Origin: Longibaculum muris
GTDB taxonomy: Bacteria > Bacillota_I > Bacilli_A > Erysipelotrichales > Coprobacillaceae
Length of the DNA: 64,000 nt
NCBI RefSeq assembly: GCF_004343035.1
Contig: NZ_SMCQ01000008.1
Location: 1-64,000 of the forward strand
Direction: 5' to 3'
Within the stretch, counting starts at the first letter, position 1; each line of letters starts with the position of its first letter. The notes beneath the pieces were generated by a model. It saw nothing but the letters and a program-made list of their open reading frames with translations, was not told the origin of the DNA and ran no database searches. Shown here piece by piece: positions 37,209 through 45,688 of the stretch. The position numbers and the translations under genes were made by a program.

Positions 37209-37520
37209 TTATAAGTTTTCTTCAATCATTTTAATAATAGCAGGTTTTTGTTGTAATCCTTGCATACGTTTTACTTCTTGACCATCTTTTAATAAAATTA
37301 AAGTTGGATAACCTTTAACTTCATATTGATCAACTAATTCTTTATTTTTATCAAAATCTAATTTTAAAATAGTTACTTTGTCCCCTAATGCTTTTTCTAC
37401 ATCATTTAATACAAAAGCTAACATTTTACATGGTCCACAAGTTGTTGAGAAAAAATCAACCAACACTAAACCATTCCCTACTAATTCATTAAATTCTGTA
37501 CTCTCTACTTCTTTTAACAT
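37209..37520 (-). CDS. trxA: Thioredoxin
   Basis: 103 residues with active site CGPC (Cys28, Cys31) after VLVDFFSTT, and the cis-Pro loop GYPTLILLKDG. No signal peptide. It sits between trxB (14 nt gap) and assT2. Periplasmic AssT in E. coli depends on the DsbL/DsbI oxidants; here a cytosolic reducing pair is the redox partner next door (inference from context). Confidence 0.95.
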   Translation of the reverse strand: MLKEVESTEFNELVGNGLVLVDFFSTTCGPCKMLAFVLNDVEKALGDKVTILKLDFDKNKELVDQYEVKGYPTLILLKDGQEVKRMQGLQQKPAIIKMIEENL

Positions 37521-37534
37521 GATAGATCCTCCTT

Positions 37535-38452
37535 TTATTTTGTATATCTTGAAACTTCTTGAGCCGCAATAGCTCCATCAGCACAAGCAGTAATAACTTG
37601 TCTTAAATTCTTTGTAATACAATCCCCAGCACCATAGATACCTGGAATCTTTGTTTCCATTTTTTCATTAACTTCAATATAACCATATTGATTTAAAACA
37701 CCTAAATCTTTTAAGAAATCAGTCACTGGTGATAATCCAATATATTCAAAGACTCCATCACAATTGACTGTGTTTTCTTCACCAGTTTTTGTTGATTTAA
37801 AATGTACTCCGGTAAGTGAACTATCACCAACAAATTCTAAGATATCTTGATATGGATAAACTGTAACATTATCAAGTGCTCTTAACTTATCACAAGCAAT
37901 TGGATCAGCAGTTAAATCAAACATCGTTACAATTGTTAATGATTTAACAATTCCAGCTAAATAAATTGATTCTTCAACAGCAGAATTTCCTCCACCAATA
38001 ACAACAACATCCTTATCACGATAAGATGCACCATCACAAATTGCACAGAAACTAATTCCATTACCAATGAATTTATCTTCATTAGGAATATTCAATCTTC
38101 TAGGTGTTGTTCCTGTAGCTAAAATGATTGCTTTAGCAGTAATCACTTTATCTGCATCTTCTTCAATATAGATTTTCTTTGTGTCTCCATTATCTTCAAT
38201 TTTATTAACTGTTCCATAATCGAAGGCAACATTTAACTCTTGTGTATGGTTAAACATCTGCATTGCAAGTTCAGCCCCATTGATTGTTCCCATACCTGTA
38301 TAGTTTTGAATTTCATTTGTATTAATAATTTGTCCCCCTGGAGCAAGCTTATCTAACATTAAGACCTTTAAATCAGCACGTGCTCCATAGATAGCAGCTG
38401 TCATCCCAGCAGGACCAGCACCAATAATCACTAAATCATAATATGTATCCAT
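37535..38452 (-). CDS. trxB: Thioredoxin reductase
   Basis: 305 residues. FAD motif GAGPAG (N-terminal), redox-active CAICDG (variant of CATCDG), NADPH motif GGGNSAVEE and C-terminal GAGDC with the FAD-binding helix. It reduces thioredoxin with NADPH. The ATG at 38452 is preferred because GGAGG lies 7 nt upstream; the ATG at 38458 almost touches it. It forms a pair with trxA inside the sulfotransferase cluster. A 98-nt gap separates it from the transporter gene. Confidence 0.95.
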   Translation of the reverse strand: MDTYYDLVIIGAGPAGMTAAIYGARADLKVLMLDKLAPGGQIINTNEIQNYTGMGTINGAELAMQMFNHTQELNVAFDYGTVNKIEDNGDTKKIYIEEDADKVITAKAIILATGTTPRRLNIPNEDKFIGNGISFCAICDGASYRDKDVVVIGGGNSAVEESIYLAGIVKSLTIVTMFDLTADPIACDKLRALDNVTVYPYQDILEFVGDSSLTGVHFKSTKTGEENTVNCDGVFEYIGLSPVTDFLKDLGVLNQYGYIEVNEKMETKIPGIYGAGDCITKNLRQVITACADGAIAAQEVSRYTK

Positions 38453-38550
38453 ATACATACCTCCTTTACTATCATTTTACTCCTTATGAGCATAATTAGT
38501 AATAGATATTTTTAAGTTTTTTATCTTTTTTTATATCTAATATTTAGCCA

Positions 38551-40026
38551 CTAAACTAATAGATTAATAAATGGAATACCCACAATAATAATAACAATAA
38601 ATTCAATCACAACAAAGACAGTTGAATATTTATAAACATCACCAGAAGTTAAGTATTCTTTGTTACCAAACATCATTGCTGCAAATGGTGAAGCCGCTGG
38701 TGTACAAGCCGCAGTTAATAAAACTGTGAAGATTAACAATGTGATAATTGGGGCAGGATTAACGCCTGTATTAACACAATAAGTTAAAACAACTGGTTGT
38801 AAAATCATACCAATAACAAGTGAATTGCAAATATTTGTTAAGACAATTGCAAATAACAATAAAACAATTGTAAACATACCACCTGAAATACCAGCAAAGA
38901 CTGGTGATAAAACAGTATTTAAGAAAGCTGTAATACCTGTTGCTTCATTTGTTAAAACACTTCCAAGTAAGATTGCTGAAGTACAAAGTAAATAAGTTGG
39001 CCAAGCAAAGTCTTTCCCCATAACTTCATTTAACTTTAAGACTGGTCCATCTTCAAAGCTTAATAATACCAAAATAGTTACTAATACCATTGGCATAATC
39101 AATGAATTAGCATTTAAGAAGTTTAAAATTGGTAAATTTGGTAATAAACTTGGTACTAACATCACAAAGATGAAAATGCATAAGAAAATACCATATGTTT
39201 TTTGAGACATTGTCATTGGTGGCAATGGATTCTTTTCTAACATTTCAATACTAATTTTCTTTAAAGGTTCTACATCAGGTCTAAAGATAAATTTCATAAT
39301 TAATACAGTTACTGCAATTAATAATAACCCAATAACAAAACATCCAATAAAGTATGATGCATTAGAAATCATCACACCATCCATAGAAGCCAAAGCTGGG
39401 AAGTTAGCTAATAACCCACGATAGTTTCCAAGTAACGCTAATCCATTAGCCATATATGGTGGAACAGGGAAACCAATTAAAGCTGCAATAACAATTCCAA
39501 CAATCATAACTTTAGGATATGCATCTGTTTTCTTGAATCCTACTTCATCAAAAATACCATAAAGAACTGGCCAGAATAAGAAGATTGGAGCGAAAGCACC
39601 AATGAAAACTGACATAACATATGTTCCAAGTAACATAACCAAAGTAAATATCCAAGGTCTTCCTTCAATCATTTTTCTTGTCATAATCCAACGTGCAATA
39701 TAAACCGTTAAACGTCTATTTGTTAAACCACCCATGAAAATCATTAAGAAGAACATTTGTACAACTGTTGGATTCCCAAAAGCTGACATCATAATATTTC
39801 CTGCAGGTGCAAAATCAGTAAACGCCAACATAACAATACTTGTTAAACTCGCTACTGAAGGATCAATTGTAGACCACAAATAAATAGTTCCAATAAATAC
39901 CCCCATAACTTGTAATCCGATTTTTGTAACATTTGGCAAGACACCCATTGGAACGAATCTAAATCCAAGCATGATAATCATTCCTATGATAAAATGGATG
40001 TACGAGCTGTTGATTTTCTTTTTCAT
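38551..40026 (-). CDS. SLC13/DASS-family anion transporter
   Basis: 491 residues with about eleven to twelve helices. FPVPPYMANGLALLG and the C-terminal TAACTPAASPFAAMMFG and ICNSLVIGMIL segments fit the divalent anion:Na+ symporter superfamily (dicarboxylate, sulfate or citrate carriers). The position at the head of the sulfotransferase run, behind its own promoter with a cre site, suggests uptake of an organic sulfate or carboxylate substrate (inference). The conserved repeated hairpins of DASS are visible as two related halves. Confidence 0.85.
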   Translation of the reverse strand: MKKKINSSYIHFIIGMIIMLGFRFVPMGVLPNVTKIGLQVMGVFIGTIYLWSTIDPSVASLTSIVMLAFTDFAPAGNIMMSAFGNPTVVQMFFLMIFMGGLTNRRLTVYIARWIMTRKMIEGRPWIFTLVMLLGTYVMSVFIGAFAPIFLFWPVLYGIFDEVGFKKTDAYPKVMIVGIVIAALIGFPVPPYMANGLALLGNYRGLLANFPALASMDGVMISNASYFIGCFVIGLLLIAVTVLIMKFIFRPDVEPLKKISIEMLEKNPLPPMTMSQKTYGIFLCIFIFVMLVPSLLPNLPILNFLNANSLIMPMVLVTILVLLSFEDGPVLKLNEVMGKDFAWPTYLLCTSAILLGSVLTNEATGITAFLNTVLSPVFAGISGGMFTIVLLLFAIVLTNICNSLVIGMILQPVVLTYCVNTGVNPAPIITLLIFTVLLTAACTPAASPFAAMMFGNKEYLTSGDVYKYSTVFVVIEFIVIIIVGIPFINLLV

Positions 40027-40090
40027 AAATCTTACCTCTCCTATTTTATTATCCGTATTCTTGTTAATATTTTCTCATACCGACACTTCT

Positions 40091-40119
40091 ATTATACAAA
40101 ATATGTAAGCGCTTGTTAA
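40091..40119 (-). promoter_or_regulatory. Promoter of the transporter/sulfotransferase cluster
   Basis: Minus-strand TTAACA (40114-40119), 17-bp spacer, TATAAT (40091-40096). A cre-like site fills the spacer next to the -35. Confidence 0.75.
40104..40117. promoter_or_regulatory. Catabolite-responsive element (cre), CcpA site
   Basis: TGTAAGCGCTTGTT matches TGWAARCGYTWNCW at 13 of 14 positions. Position over the -35/spacer predicts repression when preferred sugars are present. Confidence 0.7.
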
Positions 40120-40165
40120 TGGCAATAACTTAGATTTACAATTCAACAAAGACAAAGAAAAAGAA

Positions 40166-40191
40166 ACAAAAAAAGGTGGGATTACCCACCT
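40166..40191 (-). terminator. Terminator of the AraC gene
   Basis: Minus-strand AGGTGGG-TAAT-CCCACCT followed by seven T. It separates the regulator transcript from the cluster downstream. Confidence 0.9.
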
Positions 40192-41474
40192 AATGCATCT
40201 AAAGCAATTTGTATATTTAACGCTCCTAAGCGTTGTTCCAACTCCTCTTTTAACTTAAAAGCTGGCTTTAAATCAGATAATTTTTCAATACAGAAACAAA
40301 TCTTCCACTTCTTTATTTCATTGATTCCATATTGAAGAATTTGTAAACGAATCGCATCATATAAAAGTTGTTTTTGATTACTATCTTTTAAATAACGAAA
40401 AGGAAAAACAAGCTTAAAATGTGCATTAGACAATTTTATTTGTTCAACCAGTACATCTAAAAATTTATAAACCTGATAATCTTCATCAATATCTTCACCC
40501 ATATCTAAATAAGGATTTAAGACAATATCAACATTTTCCATATCAATTCTATTTGCCTTAACAACAACTAAATATTTATATAACTTATAAATAGTATTAT
40601 CACGATGTTTATCAACACGATATTTTTTAATGAAAGCCTGTAAGATTTTTTGATTATCAATAATCTGATAATGATCTGATGTCTCTTTCATTCTTTCTTT
40701 CCACTTCATAGGAGATTCAGCAAAATACTTATTAAACAAAGCATAAAAAGATTTCATATTCAAAATTCCAACAGCATTGGCTATTTCACTCATTGATAAT
40801 TCATCATCTAATAAATAATCCATAATTCTAATCAATTTTCGATAAGAAGCAAAAGATTTAAATCCTTCTCCATTAATTTTCTTCATAAATTGAGAGAAAT
40901 ATGCCGGATTCATATAAAAACGTTTTAAAATATCATCGACCCCAATCTTTTGATTCATATTCACCATAATATATTCCACAATACTATAATAACGTTGTTG
41001 AAGATCTAAAGTTAAATATTCTTCCTGCGTCTTAGTATGTGAAATCAACTGATATGACGTAAATAACATATGCATTAAATTATGTTCATCAAATCTTCTT
41101 TCTTCACTATCTTCTTCATGATAAAGCTTTATCAGTAAATCAACAACAATAGCATTCAATCTTTCCTTAAGCGGTCTTTCTAACGGTCTTAATTCATCAT
41201 TATTCAAAAATTCAACATATTCAATCTTATCAAAAATATCCTTAAACTCAGACAACTTTATTTTAACTGATAAAATATACGCTCCTTGGCTTTCAATACG
41301 ATGTGCAATAAAACGATTAATAAAAGTCAATTCATTTTCATGAATTGTCACACTGCGTTGAATTTTATGGATTGTTATACTTCCTTTTAAGACTAAAATA
41401 ATCTCTAATTCTTCTTCATGATAATGAGCCTTTTGTGAATAAATCTGCATCATTTCTGCTATTATTCTTTTCAT
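40182..41474 (-). CDS. AraC-family regulator with an extra C-terminal domain
   Basis: 430 residues: cupin-like N-domain (HYHEEELEIILVLKGS; about 15-90), helical linker, AraC HTH pair (about 170-275; YFSQFMKKINGEGFKSFASYRK and MKSFYALFNKYFAESPMKWKE). A C-terminal extension of about 150 residues follows, which AraC proteins normally lack. The extension (YKYLVVVKANRI ... FKLVFPFRYL ... KKWKICFCIEKL) has alternating strands and helices and may be a partial barrel-type sensor domain. Located directly upstream of the sulfotransferase cluster in the same direction; probable activator of it (inference). Confidence 0.85.
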   Translation of the reverse strand: MKRIIAEMMQIYSQKAHYHEEELEIILVLKGSITIHKIQRSVTIHENELTFINRFIAHRIESQGAYILSVKIKLSEFKDIFDKIEYVEFLNNDELRPLERPLKERLNAIVVDLLIKLYHEEDSEERRFDEHNLMHMLFTSYQLISHTKTQEEYLTLDLQQRYYSIVEYIMVNMNQKIGVDDILKRFYMNPAYFSQFMKKINGEGFKSFASYRKLIRIMDYLLDDELSMSEIANAVGILNMKSFYALFNKYFAESPMKWKERMKETSDHYQIIDNQKILQAFIKKYRVDKHRDNTIYKLYKYLVVVKANRIDMENVDIVLNPYLDMGEDIDEDYQVYKFLDVLVEQIKLSNAHFKLVFPFRYLKDSNQKQLLYDAIRLQILQYGINEIKKWKICFCIEKLSDLKPAFKLKEELEQRLGALNIQIALDALGG

Positions 41475-41540
41475 TTATAAACCACCCTATTTCTGTAGTC
41501 ATTATCTCATATGTTGCACTATTTTTAAAGAATAAAATCC

Positions 41541-41567
41541 AAAAAGAAAAGAGCATTTCTGCTCTTT
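41541..41567 (-). terminator. Terminator of rpmE
   Basis: Minus-strand AAAGAGC / GCTCTTT stem and a TTTTCTTTTT tail. Confidence 0.75.
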
Positions 41568-41574
41568 CGTCTTT

Positions 41575-41778
41575 TTATTTAAGTCCGTATTTTTTGTTGA
41601 ATTTATCTACACGACCATCTGCACTAGCAAATCTTTGTTTTCCAGTATAGAATGGATGGCAATTTGAACAAGTATCAACACGAATTTCGTCTAATACTGA
41701 TCCAGTTTCAAATTCAGCTCCACAAGAAGTACAAATGACTTTTACCTTTTTATAATCTGGATGAATTCCTTTTTTCAT
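41575..41778 (-). CDS. rpmE: 50S ribosomal protein L31
   Basis: 67 residues, zinc-binding form with CTSCG and [31 protein letters not shown] is the classical L31 start. Housekeeping gene upstream (in transcription) of nothing in the cluster; it has its own terminator. Confidence 0.97.
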   Translation of the reverse strand: MKKGIHPDYKKVKVICTSCGAEFETGSVLDEIRVDTCSNCHPFYTGKQRFASADGRVDKFNKKYGLK

Positions 41779-41882
41779 TTTTCTTTTCTCCTTCCGCCTT
41801 GAAATATTTGCTACTTCAAAGTAAGTTGCTCAATTATAATATCATTTCTTTACCATAAATACAATACTTTTTTTATTTTTAT

Positions 41883-43148
41883 TTAATCTTCTATTTCATA
41901 ACGAGTAATGTGTGCACCTAAAGTAATTAATTTGTTATCAATATTATCATAACCACGATCAATATGATAAACATTTGTAATTTCTGTCTTACCACTTGCT
42001 ATTAATCCAGCAACAACTAAAGCTGCTCCACATCTTAAATCAGTTGCTTCAACACGTGCTCCATGCAATGGGGTTGCTCCAGAAATCATACTAGAAGCCT
42101 CTCCTACCTCAATATTTGCTCCCATCTTATTAAGCTGTCCACAATGTTTAAAACGTTCAACATAGATTGTCTCTTTAACATGAGAAACTCCCTGTGCTTG
42201 AGTCAATAACGTTGTAAGTGGTTGTTGTAAATCAGTCGCAAACCCTGGATAAATTTGAGTCTTGATATCAACTGGTTTTAAACCTTCTTTTGCTCCATAA
42301 ACCACAATACTATCACCAACAACATCCATTTTAACACCCATTTCCTTAAGCTTTGAAATCAAGGCTTCTAAATGTTGAGGAATGATATTTTGAATAATCA
42401 CTCTTTCGCCAGCCGCTGCGGCAATAATTAAGAATGTTCCTGCTTCAATACGATCTGGAATGATTTCATGGAAAGTTCCACCTAAATAATCAACCCCTTC
42501 AATCGTAATTGTATCAGTTCCAACCCCTCTAATCTTTGCTCCCATCTTTGTTAAAAGATTGGCCACATCAATAATTTCAGGTTCTTTTGCTGCATTCTCA
42601 ATAATTGTTTTTCCTTTTGCTCTTACAGCTGCCAACATAATATTAATAGTTGCCCCAACAGAGGCAAAATCTAAATAAATAGAAGTTCCTACAAGTTCCT
42701 CAGCCTCTAATAAATACGTATCATTTTCATAAGTAATTTTTGCTCCTAATGCTTCAAATCCTTTTAAATGAAGATCAATTGGACGAGGGCCTAAATAACA
42801 CCCTCCTGGCATTTTAATCTTTACTCTTTTATATTTACCAAGCAATGCCCCCATAAAATAATAGGAAGCTCTTAATTTATTAACTGCATCACTCACAAGT
42901 GGAATATCTTCCATATGTGTAGGATCAATTCTAATCCGTTCTCCATCAACCTCTACCTTACATTTCAATTCTTCCAACAAAATTGCTAATGCTTCAACAT
43001 CAGAAATTTCTGGAACACCCAATATTTCAACGGGACCATCAGATAAAACAGCAGCTGGTATCAATGCGACTGTTGCATTTTTAGCCCCACTAATTCTTAC
43101 TGTTCCATTTAATTTATAACCACCTTCAATTGCAATTACTTCTGCCAT
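41883..43148 (-). CDS. murA: UDP-N-acetylglucosamine 1-carboxyvinyltransferase
   Basis: 421 residues. First committed enzyme of peptidoglycan synthesis, transferring enolpyruvate from PEP to UDP-GlcNAc. Conserved KN in ISGAKNA (Lys23/Asn24), catalytic loop [11 protein letters not shown] with Cys117 (the fosfomycin target; Cys is present, not the resistant Asp form), and C-terminal GADLR-like [11 protein letters not shown]. The ATG at 43148 gives the standard length; an extended frame to 43208 has an unusual N-terminus and is rejected. Confidence 0.97.
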   Translation of the reverse strand: MAEVIAIEGGYKLNGTVRISGAKNATVALIPAAVLSDGPVEILGVPEISDVEALAILLEELKCKVEVDGERIRIDPTHMEDIPLVSDAVNKLRASYYFMGALLGKYKRVKIKMPGGCYLGPRPIDLHLKGFEALGAKITYENDTYLLEAEELVGTSIYLDFASVGATINIMLAAVRAKGKTIIENAAKEPEIIDVANLLTKMGAKIRGVGTDTITIEGVDYLGGTFHEIIPDRIEAGTFLIIAAAAGERVIIQNIIPQHLEALISKLKEMGVKMDVVGDSIVVYGAKEGLKPVDIKTQIYPGFATDLQQPLTTLLTQAQGVSHVKETIYVERFKHCGQLNKMGANIEVGEASSMISGATPLHGARVEATDLRCGAALVVAGLIASGKTEITNVYHIDRGYDNIDNKLITLGAHITRYEIED

Positions 43149-43208
43149 CAGTTTCTTTCCTTTCTCAATATTAATATATAAAAATGTATCAAAAATATAC
43201 ACTGTCAT

Positions 43209-43705
43209 TTCATTTCATAATGATTATACACGGGAATCTTATAAATATCAAAAGAATTTCAAAAAACTTCTTCATGTCTTTCATTATTCTTTTAAAGATA
43301 ACATAAATCATCCGATATATTCATTATTTTTACATCTTTATTATATCAATATAACTCACCAGCAGCAAGTCACTTCAATCCTGATACATTTGTTGATGTG
43401 CGATAAAGAAGTAATAGAAATGTAAAAAATTTTGCCGTTCCTATCCGGCGTTTCGCGATTACGTCGGATAGGTCGGGCGGTTATTCCGGCAAGTCAATCT
43501 TGCCGACAAAGCTGTAATAAATCTCTATGTCCTGTCTGCGGGTGCCGTTCTTCCAAAAATGGGCGCAAAAAAAAGCAGCAAATCTTTTCAGACTTACTGC
43601 TTGTGTGCCGCTGTGGTGGGCGATGGGTATTTAATTTTTCAATGGGAGATTAAAGTGAAAACTGGAATTTACATCTTCCCAAAAATCTCTCAAAGTTATT
43701 TCATA
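43209..43705. other. Intergenic stretch with GC-rich hairpin DNA, edge of an acquired segment
   Basis: About 500 nt without a credible gene. The first 220 nt are AT-rich like the rest of the genome. From about 43430 the base composition rises sharply. Two consecutive hairpins stand out: CCTATCCGGCG / CGTCGGATAGG (43440-43450 and 43462-43472, one mismatch) and CGGCAAG-TCAAT-CTTGCCG (43487-43505). A third, looser one includes AGCAG / CTGCT near 43578-43605. A 73-codon frame with CPVCG and CRCGG pairs runs through (43432-43653) but lacks a ribosome binding site. This probably is a remnant of a mobile element or a transferred gene's flank. Confidence 0.5.
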
Positions 43706-44591
43706 TCAGTTGAATACAAATATATTTGAATCTTCGACATGTTCAAGAAATTTTCTTGCCGCCAGAGATAGTGTTTTTCTGTCTTTCCAACAGATTGCAA
43801 CATTACGCTTCGGTCTTTCTTTTATCGGACGTATAATTAAACCGTCATCAAAGCCTCTCAGGATGCGCTCATATAGCATAGACACCCCCAAGTCCTGACG
43901 AACCATTTCCATAACTGCATAATCGTCATAAACTGTCAGTTTCAAATTCCGAGGTTGCACACCTGCATCTTTGAATGCCGCCAGTGGATATGAATACCCC
44001 AACTCATCCATAAGGATAAAAGGTTCCTTAGCAAGGTCTTTCACAGAAACAATATCTTTTTCTGCCAAAGGATGATTAGATGGCAATACCGCAAGCAATT
44101 CATCCTCATACAAAATATCATATTCCAAATCCTCTGCGGTATCTGTACTGATAAATCCCAAATCAGCTTCTCTTGCTCTGACTGCCGCTGCATTTACCTC
44201 ATATCCACCCTGTAGCAGTTTGAACTCTACAGAAGGGTATTTCTCTTGAAAAGTTTTCATCAAGATGGGTAGATATAACCTGCTTACACTCGACCAAGCT
44301 GCAATGGATACAACACTACTTTCAAGACCTTCGATTTCTTTTTTCTTCCCGGAAAGGTTTTTTTCCGCCGCATAAATGGCTTGAATAAAGGGATAGAGAT
44401 TTTCGCCATCTGACGTCAATTCCAGACGGTTTTTTCTGTCGCAGGAGCAATGTTACCCCTAATTCCTCCTCAAGAGATAAAACTTTTTGGCTAACTGAAC
44501 TTTGCGTATATCCTAATTCCTCCGCCGCTAAACTGAAACTGCCTAATTCAACAACACGACAAAACACCGTGTATTTTGATGTTTGGATCAT
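43706..44591 (-). pseudogene. LysR-family regulator, frameshifted
   Basis: An HTH half (MIQTSKYTVFCRVVELGSFSLAAEELGYTQ, from the ATG at 44591) and an effector half (from LTSDGENLYPFIQAIYAAEK to the end at 43706) are in different frames. The shift falls in a run of six A on the coding strand (plus-strand T at 44430-44435): with five A the frame reads RQKNRLELTSDG, the usual LysR sequence. Hence a +1 slip in a homopolymer, by mutation or sequencing error. G+C is clearly above the surrounding genes. It is divergent from an EamA exporter, a standard LysR-target arrangement. Confidence 0.85.
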
Positions 44592-44705
44592 TGTTGCAAC
44601 CGCCCTCCTTGTATCGTGTTTTCTAATACACACATTATATCTATTAATTTTACAAATAGCAAGGGCGCAGCTATAATAAAAGAAAAACAAACAAGGAGTC
44701 TAACG

Positions 44706-45560
44706 ATGAATAAACAAAAAGCAACATTTTTAGCGTTCACTGTACCGCTTGCATGGGGTACTTCCTATATTTTTATGGCTTATCTAATGGATGGGATTCC
44801 GCCGGTTACCATTGTTGCCCTCCGCACAGGAATCGCCTTTCTGGTCATGTTTGCTCTCTTTTTCCGCAGAGTGTGCCGCCCGGATCGTCAAACCTTAAAA
44901 GCAAGTGCAATATGCGGAGGATTACTGGCAACGGTTTTCCTGTGTCTTTTGTTGGGTGTACAATATACATCTGCCTCAGAAACAGGTTTTCTGCAAAGCA
45001 CGACAGTCATTATTGTGCCTATTATCATGGCCGTTCTCCGCAAGCGTATGCCGGAAACTAAAATCGTGATTGGTGTTATTGCTGTTACAGCTGGTCTCCT
45101 CCTGCTCAGTGGCGGTGTTGGACAGTTTTCTATCGGAAGCGGTATCATGCTGTTTTCTGCTTTTGTGTATGCTGTTCATATTGTGGTCAGCAAATCCTTT
45201 GTGGAACGAGTAGACAGCATTTCCTTGGGCATCTGGCAAATGCTTTTTGCTTGTATCTATGCCACCATAGCAACCTTCATTTTTGAAACGCCAGTTCTTC
45301 CTCAAACGGGAATCCAGTGGGCGAGTTTACTTGGTTTAACCTTGATTTGCTCTGCTTACGGTTTTGTCATGCAGGCTTATGTGCAGAAATTTGTCAGCGC
45401 TGAAACAACGGGATTTATGTTTTCTTTAGAACCTGTCTTTACTGCGGTATTTGCATTTGCTTTTCTGGGTGAGCGACTGAATCTGATGGGCAACATTGGT
45501 GCATTACTGATTCTACTCGGTGTCATGTGTGCAAATATTTGTTATAAACCTCAGAAATAA
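44706..45560 (+). CDS. EamA (DMT superfamily) metabolite exporter
   Basis: 284 residues, ten helices in two EamA repeats: PLAWGTSYIFMAYLMDGIPP ... VALRTGIAFLVMF, and the second half FSAFVYAVHIVVSKSFV ... GFMFSLEPVFTAVFAFAFLGERL, which carries the conserved E/G motif. It probably exports amino acids or other metabolites. The ATG at 44706 has AAGGAG 8 nt upstream. Codon choice and G+C content are unlike the neighbours (many GC-ending codons), supporting transfer together with the LysR gene. Confidence 0.92.
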   Translation: MNKQKATFLAFTVPLAWGTSYIFMAYLMDGIPPVTIVALRTGIAFLVMFALFFRRVCRPDRQTLKASAICGGLLATVFLCLLLGVQYTSASETGFLQSTTVIIVPIIMAVLRKRMPETKIVIGVIAVTAGLLLLSGGVGQFSIGSGIMLFSAFVYAVHIVVSKSFVERVDSISLGIWQMLFACIYATIATFIFETPVLPQTGIQWASLLGLTLICSAYGFVMQAYVQKFVSAETTGFMFSLEPVFTAVFAFAFLGERLNLMGNIGALLILLGVMCANICYKPQK

Positions 45561-45562
45561 CG

Positions 45563-45632
45563 AAATGGGTATTATATATAAGGACAATCTTTGACAGCAA
45601 ATCCATATACTAATGCCCATTTTCTCTTTGTA
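45563..45632 (+). terminator. Terminator-like long hairpin after the EamA gene
   Basis: AAATGGGTATTA (45563-45574) pairs with TAATGCCCATTT (45611-45622) with one G-U pair and a 36-nt loop, followed by TTCTCTTT. Loop length makes this weaker than the other terminators. Confidence 0.4.
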
Positions 45633-45688
45633 AACCCGCAATTTGTCTTTTTGTTAGCACTAAATATCATTTATTTCAGCTAAAAAAT

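Noticed and set aside
43432-43653. A 73-codon frame with CPVCG and CRCGG pairs, resembling a small zinc ribbon
   Set aside because: No ribosome binding site, a low-complexity N-terminus, and overlap with GC-rich hairpins. Kept only as a mention in the intergenic entry.
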